Source of the DNA: Paludibacteraceae bacterium
Lineage (GTDB): Bacteria > Bacteroidota > Bacteroidia > Bacteroidales > Paludibacteraceae
Direction of reading: 5' to 3'
Assembly: GCA_017961765.1 (NCBI GenBank)
Contig: JAGCWQ010000195.1
Coordinates: 1 to 38,095, forward strand
Length of the DNA: 38,095 nucleotides
The translations under genes were made by a program, and so were the position numbers. The notes under the pieces are model-generated. The model had not been told where the DNA came from and made no database searches. It saw only the letters and a program-made list of their open reading frames with translations. The first letter of the stretch is position 1, and each line of letters begins with the position of its first letter. Positions 1 to 9,013 of the stretch are shown here, in pieces.

Positions 1-774
1 CCAGAAGCCCGGACGGATGCCCCAAGGGTCGCGGATGGCGAAACTTTCACCGCTACCGGTCAGTCCGCAGATGACGTAGCCGCCGTCCCAAGTCTCTGAA
101 GAACGTTTCAAGACATTGACGAGGTCGATGCGATCTTCGATGGCGTGGGTGATATCCATGCCTTGTAGCCCCTCTTGACTACATATATTATAGAGGCGTT
201 CCACTTCACGGTCGAGGCGGTGGCCCACTTGTTCGAGCATGATATAGGTGTCGGCATATTTCCTTGGATGTTGTCCGTCGGAAGTGATGTCGGCGAATAT
301 TTCGTCCACGTTGGTCAAGTTGAAGTTGCCGCAGAGGGCCAAGTTCTTGGCTCTCCAGTTGTTCCTTCTCAAGAAAGGGTGGACGTAAGAGATTCCGCTT
401 TTCCCCGTGGTGGAGTAGCGGAGGTGTCCCATATAGAGTTCTCCGGCGAATGGAAGACACTGCGAAGCGAAGGTTGCGTCGTGCAGTTGTTCGTGCGTGA
501 GGTCTTTGAAATGTTCGTGTACGGTACCGAATATCTCGGTGATGGCACCTGTTCCCATGGCTCGTTCACGGAACATATATTCCTCTCCCGGGTTGGCTTG
601 TAGTTTCACACAGGCAAGACCTGCACCCTCTTGTCCACGGTTGTGCTGCTTCTCCATGAGCAGGTACAACTTATTAAGGCCGTACATCCAAGTGCCGTAT
701 TTCTTTTCGTAATATTCCAAAGGTTTGAGGAGGCGTATCATGGCGACTCCACATTCGTGCTTCAAAGGCTCCAT
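1..774 (-). CDS. purF: PurF-like amidophosphoribosyltransferase (class II glutamine amidotransferase), C-terminus cut off by window edge
   Basis: The minus-strand frame is open from an ATG at 774-772 to base 1, giving 258 residues with no stop. It begins MEPLKHECGVAMIRLLK, so the nucleophilic Cys is residue 8 after a short propeptide. Further on come HNRGQEGAG and RYSTTGKSG, the substrate loop of N-terminal nucleophile amidotransferases, and then CGNFNLTN. This fits PurF, which uses glutamine ammonia and PRPP to start purine synthesis. The phosphoribosyltransferase half lies outside the window, so the exact subfamily is not proven. Bacteroidota carry both a standard PurF of about 470 residues and a longer paralogue, and the unusual N-terminal wording here suggests the longer one. 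The gene diverges from gltB and has its own promoter. Confidence 0.8.
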   Translation of the reverse strand, partial: MEPLKHECGVAMIRLLKPLEYYEKKYGTWMYGLNKLYLLMEKQHNRGQEGAGLACVKLQANPGEEYMFRERAMGTGAITEIFGTVHEHFKDLTHEQLHDATFASQCLPFAGELYMGHLRYSTTGKSGISYVHPFLRRNNWRAKNLALCGNFNLTNVDEIFADITSDGQHPRKYADTYIMLEQVGHRLDREVERLYNICSQEGLQGMDITHAIEDRIDLVNVLKRSSETWDGGYVICGLTGSGESFAIRDPWGIRPGFW

Positions 775-801
775 TGCTTATTGTTTCTTTTTTTACGGGT
801 A

Positions 802-832
802 CAAAGATAAGGAAGAATATCTTATATGGAAA
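802..832 (-). promoter_or_regulatory. Bacteroidota-type promoter for the PurF-like gene
   Basis: On the minus strand, TATCTTTG (809-802) matches the -7 consensus TAnnTTTG exactly. TTTC lies 19 bases upstream (832-829), a 3/4 match to the -33 TTTG. Transcription would start near 796, about 20 bases before the ATG. Confidence 0.6.
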
Positions 833-1092
833 TCTTGTTTTTGATGTTTTTTTCTTGCGTTTCTTACTTTTTGCTTTATATAATGCGTTTTGTGTGTCAT
901 TCGGCTTTTGTTTTGTTTTAAGTATTGACAAAATGTAAAAAGTGTTTCGGTCGTCTGTTGGTTGCGTTTTGTTGTTTTGTTATTTTATGATAGTGTTTTG
1001 TTTTAGTTTGTTTGATTTTTATATTAAAATCTATCATTTTGTAATTTGTGTGGTTTTCTGTTTTATTTTGGAAGAAAACTTATCGCTTCTTC

Positions 1093-1125
1093 TTGTGTCT
1101 GAATGATAGCGTTGTTGTAGTTTTG
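1093..1125 (+). promoter_or_regulatory. Probable gltB promoter
   Basis: TAGTTTTG at 1118-1125 fits the -7 consensus TAnnTTTG. The -33 element is poor: the best candidate is TTG at 1093-1095 with 22-base spacing. A weak -33 would suit an activated promoter. The start site would be near 1131, about 45 bases before the ATG. Confidence 0.5.
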
Positions 1126-1178
1126 CAATACAAAATGAAAGTAAAAAGTAAGATATTATAAATTAAATACCACTGACA

Positions 1179-4100
1179 ATGCAATTAGTAAATCAAAATG
1201 GTCTCTATTCAAGAGACAATGAGCATGATGCTTGCGGTGTGGGCATGATAGTCAATATTCACGGCAACAAGTCACATGAATTGGTTAATTCGGCACTCAA
1301 GGTGTTAGAGAACATGAGTCACCGTGGAGCCGAAGGAAGTGATGGGAAAACAGGAGATGGTGCTGGTATCTTGATTCAAATACCTCACGAATTCATCTTG
1401 CTTCAAGGAATACCTGTTCCTGAAAAAGGTAAGTATGGTACAGGTTTGGTCTTCTTGCCAAAGGAGCAAAAAGAGCAGGATGAGATATTAAGAATTATGC
1501 TTGAGGAGATTGAGAAAGAAAATCTGACATTGATGCATTTGCGCAACGTTCCGACTAACCCTTCCTGCTTGGGAGAGGGAGCCTTGGCAACGGAGCCAAG
1601 CATTAAGCAAATCTTTGTTACGGGCATAACCGATGAGGCTCTACCTGAATTCGAACGTAAATTATATAAGATTAGAAAGAAGATCGAAAATAGGGTTTCT
1701 CACCCTGACTTTTATATCGTCTCTCTTTCTAGCAAGACGATAATCTATAAGGGAATGCTCTCTTCCATGCAGGTGCGGGAGTATTTCGCCGACTTGTCCA
1801 ATGATTATTTGACAAGTGGTTTGGCTTTGGTTCATTCTCGTTTCAGTACGAATACCTTCCCAACATGGAGTTTGGCGCAGCCTTTCCGCTATTTGTGCCA
1901 TAACGGAGAGATCAACACGGTGCGTGGTAATCGTAACTGGATGAGGGCTCGTGAGAGTGTCCTCTCTTCTGCGGCTTTGGGCGACGTGAAGGAGATTTCT
2001 CCTATCGTTCAACCTAATATGAGCGACTCAGCCTCTCTTGACAATGTCTTCGAGTTCTTTGTCATGTCGGGTATGAGCTTGCCTCACGCAATGGCAGTCC
2101 TCGTCCCTGAGTCATTCAACGATAAGAACCCTATCAGCGATGATTTGAAGGCCTTCTACGAATACCATTCCATCTTGATGGAGCCATGGGACGGACCTGC
2201 AGCTTTGTTGTTCAGTGACGGACGTTTCGCTGGTGGTCTATTGGATCGTAACGGTCTGCGTCCTTCCCGTTATCTTATCACAAACAATGATATGATGTTG
2301 GTCGCATCCGAGGTGGGTGTGATGGATTTCGATCCTAAGCAGATCAAGCAAAAGGGTCGTTTGCAACCGGGTAAGATTTTGATGGTCGATACGGAGGAAG
2401 GTAAGATTTATTACGACGGCGACTTGAAAGCGCAGTTGGCTGCCGAGCATCCTTACAAGGAGTGGTTGAGCACCAACCGTATCCAATTGGAGAAGTTGAA
2501 GAGCGGCCGTAAGGTGGCTAACAGCGTAGAGAACTACGATCGTAAGTTGTTGAACTTCGGTTTTGGTCAAGAAGATATAGACAAGACAATCGTTCCTATG
2601 TGTACGACGGGATCTGAGCCGGTTGCCGCCATGGGTAACGATACGCCGTTGGCTGTCATTTCCGACCGTCCTCAGATATTCTTCAACTATTTCCGTCAGC
2701 AGTTTGCCCAGGTGACCAATCCGGCTATCGACCCTATTCGTGAGGAGTTGGTGATGTCTTTGACGGAGTATATCGGTGCTGTCGGAACGAACATTTTGAC
2801 ACCAGACGAGAGCAATTGTAAGATGGTTCGCCTCCCTCATCCGGTTTTGACGAACGCCCAGTTGGATATTCTTTGTAATATCCGCTATAAGGGATTCAAT
2901 ACGACTAAGTTGCCTTTGTTGTTTGATGTTACGAAAGGCGAGGCAGGCTTGAAGGTTGCTTTGGATGATTTGTGCAAGCAAGCGGAAGCTTCCGTAGATA
3001 GTGGCATCAACTATATTATTTTGAGCGACCGTGGCTTGGATGAGGCTCATGCGGTCATCCCTTCCCTCCTTGCAGTGAGTGCGGTTCACCACTATTTGAT
3101 TAAGGTCGGCAAGCGTGTCCAGACAGCTTTGATCGTCGAGTCTGGTGAAATCCGTGAGGTGATGCATGCAGCTCTCTTGTTGGGTTACGGTGCTTCAGCC
3201 ATCTGTCCTTATATGACATTTGCCGTAATTGATGATTTGGTGAAGAAGGGCAAGATTCAAGAGGATTATGAGACGGCGGAACATAACTACATCAAGGCCG
3301 TTTGCAAGGGATTGCTCAAGATCATGTCTAAGATGGGTATCTCTACCATCCGTTCTTATCGTGGTGCCAAGATATTTGAGAGCATCGGTTTGAGCGAGGA
3401 TTTGTTGAAGACCTATTTCGGTACGGAGATCTCAACGATCGGTGGTGTTGGGTTGAAGCATTTGGCTGCCGATGCGGTGAAGTTGCATGACGAGGCCTTC
3501 CGTCCGGCTGAAATGAACGAGTTCCTTCCAAACAACGGTTTGTTCTCTTATCGTAAGGATGGTATTCTCCATGCTTGGAATCCTGAGACGATTGCAACAT
3601 TGCAGATTGCAACCCGTACGGGCAATTACAATAAGTACAAAGAGTTTACGAAATTGGTAGACTTCAAGTCTAAGCCAATCTTCATCAGAGACTTCTTCGA
3701 TTATAAGCGTGCGGCTACCCCTATTCCGATTGAAGAGGTGGAGCCAGTTGAGTCCATCGTCAAGCATTTCGTAACGGGTGCCATGTCTTTCGGTGCGTTG
3801 TCTTCTGAGGCGCATGAGGCAATTGCCCTTGCCATGAACAAATTGGGTTCACGAAGCAACACGGGTGAAGGTGGTGAGGATAATGCCCGTTACCATACGA
3901 AAGTTGACGGTGTCTCTTTGAGTTCAAAGACGAAGCAAATTGCATCCGGTCGTTTCGGTGTTACGGCTGAATATTTGGTGAATGCCGAGGAAATTCAGAT
4001 CAAGGTGGCCCAAGGAGCAAAACCCGGCGAGGGTGGTCCGTTGCCAGGCTTTAAGGTGAACGAGATTATTGCGAAGACACTTAACTCAATTCCAGGTATC

Positions 4101-5663
4101 TCCCTTATTTCACCTCCGCCTCACCACGATATCTATTCCATCGAGGATTTGGCTCAGTTGATCTTCGATATGAAGAACATCAATCCAACGGCAGCAGTCT
4201 CTGTCAAGTTGGTGGCCGAGAGTGGTGTTGGTACTATTGCCGCTGGTGTGGCTAAGGCAAAGGCCGATTTGATTGTCATCTCTGGTGCCGAGGGTGGTAC
4301 GGGAGCTTCTCCTGCCTCTTCTATGCGTTTTGCCGGTATCTCTCCTGAAATAGGTTTGGCAGAGTCTCAGCAGACGTTGGCGTTGAATGGTTTGCGTGCG
4401 CAAGTCCGCTTGCAGACGGATGGTCAGTTGAAGACAGGTCGTGACGTGATCTTGATGGCAATGTTGGGAGCCGATGAGTTTAGTTTCGGAACCTTGCCGC
4501 TGATTGTTTTGGGTTGTGTCATGATGCGTAAGTGTAATACGAATACATGTCCTGTGGGTGTCGCAACACAAGATCCTAAGTTGCGTGCTCGTTTCCGTGG
4601 ACATTCTGAATATATTGTCAATTACTTCACTTTCTTGGCTCGTGAGGTTCGTGAGTACTTGGCTGAGATGGGCTTCCGTAGTCTAAACGATATTATCGGT
4701 CGTACCGATTTGATTGAGAAGAAGCCTGTTGAGGCTGATTCAAAGGCATCGACGTTGGATTTCACCCGTTTGCTTACGAAGGGTGTCGGTGTTTTGCATT
4801 ATGATGGAAGACCTTATACGAAGGCTGTCAATGCGAAGGATGCGGAGATTTTGTCTCAGGTTAAGAATGCGATAGACGCTAAACAAGAGATTACGATTGA
4901 TTGTACGGTGAAGAATACGGATCGTGCTTGTGGTACGATGTTGTCAGGTGTCATCGCATCAAAATATGGGGAGGCTGGTTTGCCTGACTCTACGATCAAT
5001 GTCAAGTTCAAGGGTTCTGCAGGACAGAGTTTCGGAGCCTTCTTGATGAAGGGTGTGAATTTCCGTTTGGAGGGTGAGACCAACGACTATTTTGCCAAAG
5101 GTTTGAGTGGCGGTCGTATCGCTATCTTGCCTCCTGTCCGTAGTAATTTCGTTCCTGAAGACAATATCATCGCAGGAAATACAGGTTTGTATGGAGCGAC
5201 AACAGGTGAGTTGTATGTAAACGGTCGGGTAGGTGAGCGTTTCGGTGTCCGTAACTCAGGTGCCATTGCCGTGATCGAAGGTGCGGGTGACCACTGTTGT
5301 GAGTATATGACTGGCGGTCGTGTGGTTGTCTTGGGCGAAACAGGAAGAAACTTCGGTGCTGGTATGTCTGGTGGTGTGGCTTACGTTTGGGATAAGAACC
5401 GTCACTTCGACTATTTCTGTAACATGGATATGGTGGAACTCAGTCTTGTGGAGGAAAACGCTTACCGTAAGGAGTTGCACGAGTTGATTCGTCAACACTG
5501 GGTTTACACAGGTTCTAAATTGGCTCGCACGATGTTGGACGACTGGAATCATTATGTGGAGGAGTTCATCCAGGTGGTTCCTATCGAATACAAGCGCGTA
5601 CTCCAAGAGGAGCAGTTGCGTAAGTTGCAAGACAAGATTGCCGATATTCAACGTGACTATTGA
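1179..5663 (+). CDS. gltB: Glutamate synthase, large subunit
   Basis: This 1494-residue protein matches the usual length of GltB, which moves the glutamine amide onto 2-oxoglutarate to give glutamate. The N-terminal amidotransferase domain starts at Cys19 (ACGVGMIVN) after an 18-residue propeptide that must be removed. The central and FMN-binding domains follow; the latter contains GEGGEDNARYHTK and GAEGGTGASP. The 3Fe-4S ligands are Cys1113, Cys1119 and Cys1124 in CVMMRKCNTNTCPVG. The C-terminal glycine-rich GXGXG beta-helix runs to the end (GLSGGRIAI, GMSGGVAYVWD). It is the first gene of an operon with gltD and asnB. All key residues are present. Confidence 0.98.
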   Translation: MQLVNQNGLYSRDNEHDACGVGMIVNIHGNKSHELVNSALKVLENMSHRGAEGSDGKTGDGAGILIQIPHEFILLQGIPVPEKGKYGTGLVFLPKEQKEQDEILRIMLEEIEKENLTLMHLRNVPTNPSCLGEGALATEPSIKQIFVTGITDEALPEFERKLYKIRKKIENRVSHPDFYIVSLSSKTIIYKGMLSSMQVREYFADLSNDYLTSGLALVHSRFSTNTFPTWSLAQPFRYLCHNGEINTVRGNRNWMRARESVLSSAALGDVKEISPIVQPNMSDSASLDNVFEFFVMSGMSLPHAMAVLVPESFNDKNPISDDLKAFYEYHSILMEPWDGPAALLFSDGRFAGGLLDRNGLRPSRYLITNNDMMLVASEVGVMDFDPKQIKQKGRLQPGKILMVDTEEGKIYYDGDLKAQLAAEHPYKEWLSTNRIQLEKLKSGRKVANSVENYDRKLLNFGFGQEDIDKTIVPMCTTGSEPVAAMGNDTPLAVISDRPQIFFNYFRQQFAQVTNPAIDPIREELVMSLTEYIGAVGTNILTPDESNCKMVRLPHPVLTNAQLDILCNIRYKGFNTTKLPLLFDVTKGEAGLKVALDDLCKQAEASVDSGINYIILSDRGLDEAHAVIPSLLAVSAVHHYLIKVGKRVQTALIVESGEIREVMHAALLLGYGASAICPYMTFAVIDDLVKKGKIQEDYETAEHNYIKAVCKGLLKIMSKMGISTIRSYRGAKIFESIGLSEDLLKTYFGTEISTIGGVGLKHLAADAVKLHDEAFRPAEMNEFLPNNGLFSYRKDGILHAWNPETIATLQIATRTGNYNKYKEFTKLVDFKSKPIFIRDFFDYKRAATPIPIEEVEPVESIVKHFVTGAMSFGALSSEAHEAIALAMNKLGSRSNTGEGGEDNARYHTKVDGVSLSSKTKQIASGRFGVTAEYLVNAEEIQIKVAQGAKPGEGGPLPGFKVNEIIAKTLNSIPGISLISPPPHHDIYSIEDLAQLIFDMKNINPTAAVSVKLVAESGVGTIAAGVAKAKADLIVISGAEGGTGASPASSMRFAGISPEIGLAESQQTLALNGLRAQVRLQTDGQLKTGRDVILMAMLGADEFSFGTLPLIVLGCVMMRKCNTNTCPVGVATQDPKLRARFRGHSEYIVNYFTFLAREVREYLAEMGFRSLNDIIGRTDLIEKKPVEADSKASTLDFTRLLTKGVGVLHYDGRPYTKAVNAKDAEILSQVKNAIDAKQEITIDCTVKNTDRACGTMLSGVIASKYGEAGLPDSTINVKFKGSAGQSFGAFLMKGVNFRLEGETNDYFAKGLSGGRIAILPPVRSNFVPEDNIIAGNTGLYGATTGELYVNGRVGERFGVRNSGAIAVIEGAGDHCCEYMTGGRVVVLGETGRNFGAGMSGGVAYVWDKNRHFDYFCNMDMVELSLVEENAYRKELHELIRQHWVYTGSKLARTMLDDWNHYVEEFIQVVPIEYKRVLQEEQLRKLQDKIADIQRDY

Positions 5664-5682
5664 TTATAGGTAAGAGGTTTAG

Positions 5683-5700
5683 AATTAAGAGTTAAGAATT
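5683..5700 (+). repeat. Interspersed 18-bp AT-rich repeat, copy 1
   Basis: AATTAAGAGTTAAGAATT occurs here just after gltB and again, identically, at 26724-26741 after the CorA gene. The unit is a TTAAGA(G/A) heptad. Both copies lie directly downstream of a gene. Confidence 0.6.
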
Positions 5701-5716
5701 TTATTAGAAATTTAGC

Positions 5717-5748
5717 AAGGTGGACTCCGTTTGTCGGAGCCCCACCTT
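5717..5748 (+). other. Stem-loop between gltB and gltD
   Basis: AAGGTGG (5717-5723) pairs with CCACCTT (5742-5748), and inside it CTCCG (5725-5729) pairs with CGGAG (5735-5739) around the loop TTTGT. A small 1x2 internal loop separates the two helices. No T-run follows, so it is not an intrinsic terminator. It may stabilise or process the mRNA and set the ratio of the two subunits. Confidence 0.6.
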
Positions 5749-5766
5749 CCCCAAAATAGTATCAGT

Positions 5767-7107
5767 ATGGGAAATCCAAAAGCATTTTTGACTATACCCC
5801 GCAAAGAGGCTGGTCATCGTCCGATTCAAGATCGTATCCATGATTTCGCCGAGGTGGAGCAGACTTTAAATACCAAGGACCGTCAACTTCAGGCTTCTCG
5901 TTGCATGGATTGCGGTGTTCCTTTCTGCCATTGGGCTTGTCCTCTTGGCAACAAACAATCTGAGTGGCAAGATGCATTATATAAGGGCGATTGGGAAATG
6001 GCCTACAAACTTCTAAAGAAGACCAACGATTTTCCTGAATTCACGGGCCGTATTTGCCCAGCCCTTTGTGAGAAGGCTTGCGTGCTCAACCTTACGATCG
6101 GTGAGCCTACGACATGCCGTGAAAACGAGTGCGCCATTGCCGAGCGTGCCTTCCTAGAAAATTATGTAACGATAGAGCATCCTGTCAGAAACGGCAAGAA
6201 GGTCTTGGTTGTTGGTGCTGGTCCTGCAGGATTGGCGGCTGCCAACCAATTGAACTACAAGGGTTACGAGGTGACGGTTTACGAGAAGAACGAGGCTGCC
6301 GGTGGTTTGCTTCGATATGGTATTCCTAACTTCAAATTGGCCAAGAGTGTTATCGACCGCCGTATCAAGGTGATGGAGGCAGAAGGAGTTAAGTTTGAAT
6401 ATAACAAGACGGTGGATTCCCAAAAGTTGCCTGCAGGCTTTGATGCCTATGTAATCAGTACGGGTACGCCTACAGCCCGCGATTTGAAGATTGAAGGTCG
6501 TGAGTTGAAGGGCATCTATTTGGCTCTTGAAATGTTGAGTCAGCAGAACCGTGTCTTGGCAGGAATGAAGTTCAAGGAGTCTGAATTGGTAAGTGCCAAG
6601 GGAAAGAGAGTCCTAGTCATCGGTGGTGGTGATACGGGTTCAGACTGTATCGGTACGGCTCACCGTCAGGGTGCGATAAGTGTGACTCAGATTGAGATCA
6701 TGCCTAAGCCTCCAGTAGGCGAGAACCCTGCTACTCCATGGCCTAATTGGCCGGTCATCCTAAAGACGACCACCTCACACGAAGAGGGGTGCGAACGTCG
6801 TTGGTTGCTCAACACGAATAAGTTCATCGGAAAGAACGGCGTCTTGACTGGCGCTGAAGTCGAGGAGGTTGAGTGGGTTCCAAATCCGGAGGGAGGACGA
6901 CCTATCATGAAGCCTACGGGCAAGAAGGAGGTGATAGATTGCGACATGGTGCTTTTGGCCATGGGATTCCTCAAGCCGGAGCATCCTCAGTTTGCTGAGA
7001 ATGTCTTCTTGGCAGGCGATGCGCAGAGCGGTGCAAGTTTGGTTGTGCGTGCTATTGCGAGTGGAAGAAAGACGGCCGAGGCTGTCGATAAGTATTTATC
7101 TAAATAA
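5767..7107 (+). CDS. gltD: Glutamate synthase, small (beta) subunit
   Basis: The 446-residue protein is the NADPH-oxidising partner of GltB and passes electrons through FAD and Fe-S clusters to the large subunit. The N-terminal four-cysteine cluster motif is Cys46, Cys49, Cys54 and Cys58 (CMDCGVPFCHWAC), followed by CPALCEKACV. The FAD-binding site is VLVVGAGPAGLAA and the NAD(P)H-binding site is VLVIGGGDTGSD. I chose the ATG at 5767 because family members begin MGNPKxFLTI. A TTG 36 bases upstream is in frame but lies inside the intergenic stem-loop. The gene sits 103 bases after gltB and 8 bases before asnB, so the three are probably co-transcribed. Confidence 0.97.
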   Translation: MGNPKAFLTIPRKEAGHRPIQDRIHDFAEVEQTLNTKDRQLQASRCMDCGVPFCHWACPLGNKQSEWQDALYKGDWEMAYKLLKKTNDFPEFTGRICPALCEKACVLNLTIGEPTTCRENECAIAERAFLENYVTIEHPVRNGKKVLVVGAGPAGLAAANQLNYKGYEVTVYEKNEAAGGLLRYGIPNFKLAKSVIDRRIKVMEAEGVKFEYNKTVDSQKLPAGFDAYVISTGTPTARDLKIEGRELKGIYLALEMLSQQNRVLAGMKFKESELVSAKGKRVLVIGGGDTGSDCIGTAHRQGAISVTQIEIMPKPPVGENPATPWPNWPVILKTTTSHEEGCERRWLLNTNKFIGKNGVLTGAEVEEVEWVPNPEGGRPIMKPTGKKEVIDCDMVLLAMGFLKPEHPQFAENVFLAGDAQSGASLVVRAIASGRKTAEAVDKYLSK

Positions 7108-7115
7108 GTTTGGTT

Positions 7116-8780
7116 ATGTGTGGTATTGTCGGAATTTTTAACATAGAGGGGCAGACATCGGAATTAAGGGCCAAGGCTCTTAAAATGTCGCAAAAGATTC
7201 GTCATAGAGGACCGGATTGGAGTGGTATCTATGTGGGAAAAAGTGCTATCCTCGCCCACGAACGACTCTCCATCGTGGATCCGAAAAGTGGTGGACAACC
7301 ACTTTTCTCTCCCGATAAGAAACAGGTCTTGGCTGTCAATGGCGAGATATACAACCATCGTGATATTCGAGCTCAATATGCTGGCAAATATGATTTCCAG
7401 ACAGGAAGCGATTGTGAAGTGATCTTGTCGCTCTACCGTGAAAAGGGAATCCATTTCTTGGAGGATCTGAACGGTATATTCGCTTTTGCCTTGTATGATG
7501 AGGAGAAGAATGAGTTTTTGATTGCCCGTGACCCGATAGGGGTTATCCCTTTATATATCGGAAAGGACGCTGATGGCAAGGTCTATTGTGCCAGCGAGTT
7601 GAAAGCCTTGGAGGGCTTCTGCGATAGCTATGAACCTTTTTTGCCAGGCCATTACTATTGGAGCAAGGAAGGAGTGATGAAGAGATGGTACACGCGTGAT
7701 TGGGAGTCTTACGATGCAGTGAAGGATAACGAGGCAAGTGTCGAGGAACTTCATGATGCGTTGGAGGCAGCCGTTAAACGTCAGTTGATGAGTGATGTGC
7801 CTTACGGTGTTTTGCTCTCTGGCGGTTTGGATAGCTCGGTCATCTCTGCTATTGCCAAGAAATATGCCAAGAAACGTGTCGAGTCGGATGACACGAAGGA
7901 TGCTTGGTGGCCTCAGTTGCACTCTTTTGCTGTCGGTTTGAAGGGGGCTCCTGACTTGGCGAAAGCTCGTGAGGTAGCTAACCATATTGGTACGGTTCAC
8001 CACGAAATCAATTATACGGTTCAAGAGGGCTTGGATGCCATCCGCGATGTCATCTACTTCATTGAAACTTATGACGTGACAACCGTCCGTGCATCCACTC
8101 CGATGTATCTTTTGGCACGTGTCATCAAGAGCATGGGTATCAAGATGGTATTGAGTGGTGAGGGAGCTGACGAGGTCTTCGGTGGTTATCTCTATTTCCA
8201 TAAAGCACCTGATGCAAAGGCCTTCCATGACGAGACAGTGCGTAAACTCGGCAAACTCTATCTTTATGATTGCTTGCGGGCGAACAAGTCGTTGTCTGCA
8301 TGGGGTGTCGAGGGTCGTGTTCCTTTCTTGGACAAGGAGTTCTTGGATGTCGCTATGCGCATGAATCCGCAAGTTAAGATGTGTCCTGGCAAGGAGATAG
8401 AGAAGAAGGTGGTTCGTTTAGCCTTCTCCGATATGTTGCCTGATAGCGTGGCTTGGAGACAGAAGGAGCAATTCAGCGATGGCGTAGGTTACAGTTGGAT
8501 TGACACTTTGAAGGCAATTACGGCCGAGGCTGTCACTGACGAGCAAATGGCTCATGCGGCTGAGCGCTTCCCAATCAATACTCCGATGAACAAGGAGGAG
8601 TATTATTACAGGACCATCTTCGAAGAGCACTTCCCAAGTGAGAGTGCGGCAAAGAGCGTACCTCACGAGGCTTCTGTGGCTTGTTCAACAGCCATCGCGT
8701 TGGAGTGGGATGCTGCATGGAAGGAGTTGAACGACCCAAGTGGCCGTGCAGTGAAGGGTGTCCATGAACAAGATTATTGA
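7116..8780 (+). CDS. asnB: Asparagine synthase (glutamine-hydrolysing)
   Basis: The 554-residue protein has the length of E. coli AsnB, which makes asparagine from aspartate, ATP and glutamine. The ATG at 7116 gives MCGIVGIF, so Cys2 becomes the N-terminal nucleophile after Met removal. An in-frame TTG two codons upstream would bury that Cys and is rejected. The amidotransferase half has RHRGPDWSG and NGEIYNH. The synthetase half has the pyrophosphatase loop LLSGGLDSS and GEGADEVFGGY. It starts 8 bases after gltD and ends at a strong terminator. The context implies that glutamate and asparagine synthesis are controlled together. Confidence 0.97.
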   Translation: MCGIVGIFNIEGQTSELRAKALKMSQKIRHRGPDWSGIYVGKSAILAHERLSIVDPKSGGQPLFSPDKKQVLAVNGEIYNHRDIRAQYAGKYDFQTGSDCEVILSLYREKGIHFLEDLNGIFAFALYDEEKNEFLIARDPIGVIPLYIGKDADGKVYCASELKALEGFCDSYEPFLPGHYYWSKEGVMKRWYTRDWESYDAVKDNEASVEELHDALEAAVKRQLMSDVPYGVLLSGGLDSSVISAIAKKYAKKRVESDDTKDAWWPQLHSFAVGLKGAPDLAKAREVANHIGTVHHEINYTVQEGLDAIRDVIYFIETYDVTTVRASTPMYLLARVIKSMGIKMVLSGEGADEVFGGYLYFHKAPDAKAFHDETVRKLGKLYLYDCLRANKSLSAWGVEGRVPFLDKEFLDVAMRMNPQVKMCPGKEIEKKVVRLAFSDMLPDSVAWRQKEQFSDGVGYSWIDTLKAITAEAVTDEQMAHAAERFPINTPMNKEEYYYRTIFEEHFPSESAAKSVPHEASVACSTAIALEWDAAWKELNDPSGRAVKGVHEQDY

Positions 8781-8881
8781 TGATTATTTGTATTTCTTTC
8801 TTTTGGGAAGAGGACGTAAAAATCGATTGAGTATTCGTTCGATTCCATTTTACATAGATACTTGTTGTTGATTATCATGGT

Positions 8882-8922
8882 GAGGGTCGTAATCCGTGAG
8901 GTGAGCGGCCCTCGTTTTTTTT
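8882..8922 (+). terminator. Rho-independent terminator of gltB-gltD-asnB
   Basis: GAGGGTCG (8882-8889) pairs with CGGCCCTC (8906-8913) over 8 base pairs with one G-T, around a 16-base loop. Eight Ts follow at 8915-8922. Confidence 0.85.
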
Positions 8923-8968
8923 CATGCTTGTTTTGTCGGAAATCCTTGTTGTCGTCCAAGAAGTTCGT

Positions 8969-8999
8969 TTTTTCTTGCGAATTTTTATGACTAACTTTG
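8969..8999 (+). promoter_or_regulatory. Promoter of the CCA-adding enzyme gene
   Basis: TAACTTTG at 8992-8999 is a perfect -7 element. TTTT at 8969-8972, 19 bases upstream, is a 3/4 match to the -33 element. The start site near 9005 leaves a leader of only about 10 bases and excludes the longer in-frame start at 8924. Confidence 0.65.
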
Positions 9000-9013
9000 C
9001 ACCCAAATTTAAG

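Larger units (their letters stand above)
775..1178. other. Divergent intergenic region between purF-like gene and gltB
   Basis: These 404 bases hold no convincing ORF. They contain the two outward promoters and a very T-rich plus strand. The heptamer ATGATAG occurs three times, at 987-993 (+), 1037-1031 (-) and 1103-1109 (+). The first two copies face each other as an inverted repeat about 37 bases apart. They may be operator sites for nitrogen control, but this is inference only. Confidence 0.5.

Noticed and set aside
2238-3167. 309-codon open frame on the minus strand inside gltB
   Set aside because: It lies wholly opposite a certain gene. Its sequence is rich in Arg, His, Gln and Thr, as expected from antisense of that codon usage, and it has no family motif.
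7551-8372. 273-codon minus-strand frame inside asnB
   Set aside because: Antisense shadow of a gene with all catalytic motifs intact.
8924-9013. Longer N-terminus for the CCA-adding enzyme
   Set aside because: The extra codons overlap the perfect -7 promoter element and begin right after the terminator T-run; their product does not look like the family start.
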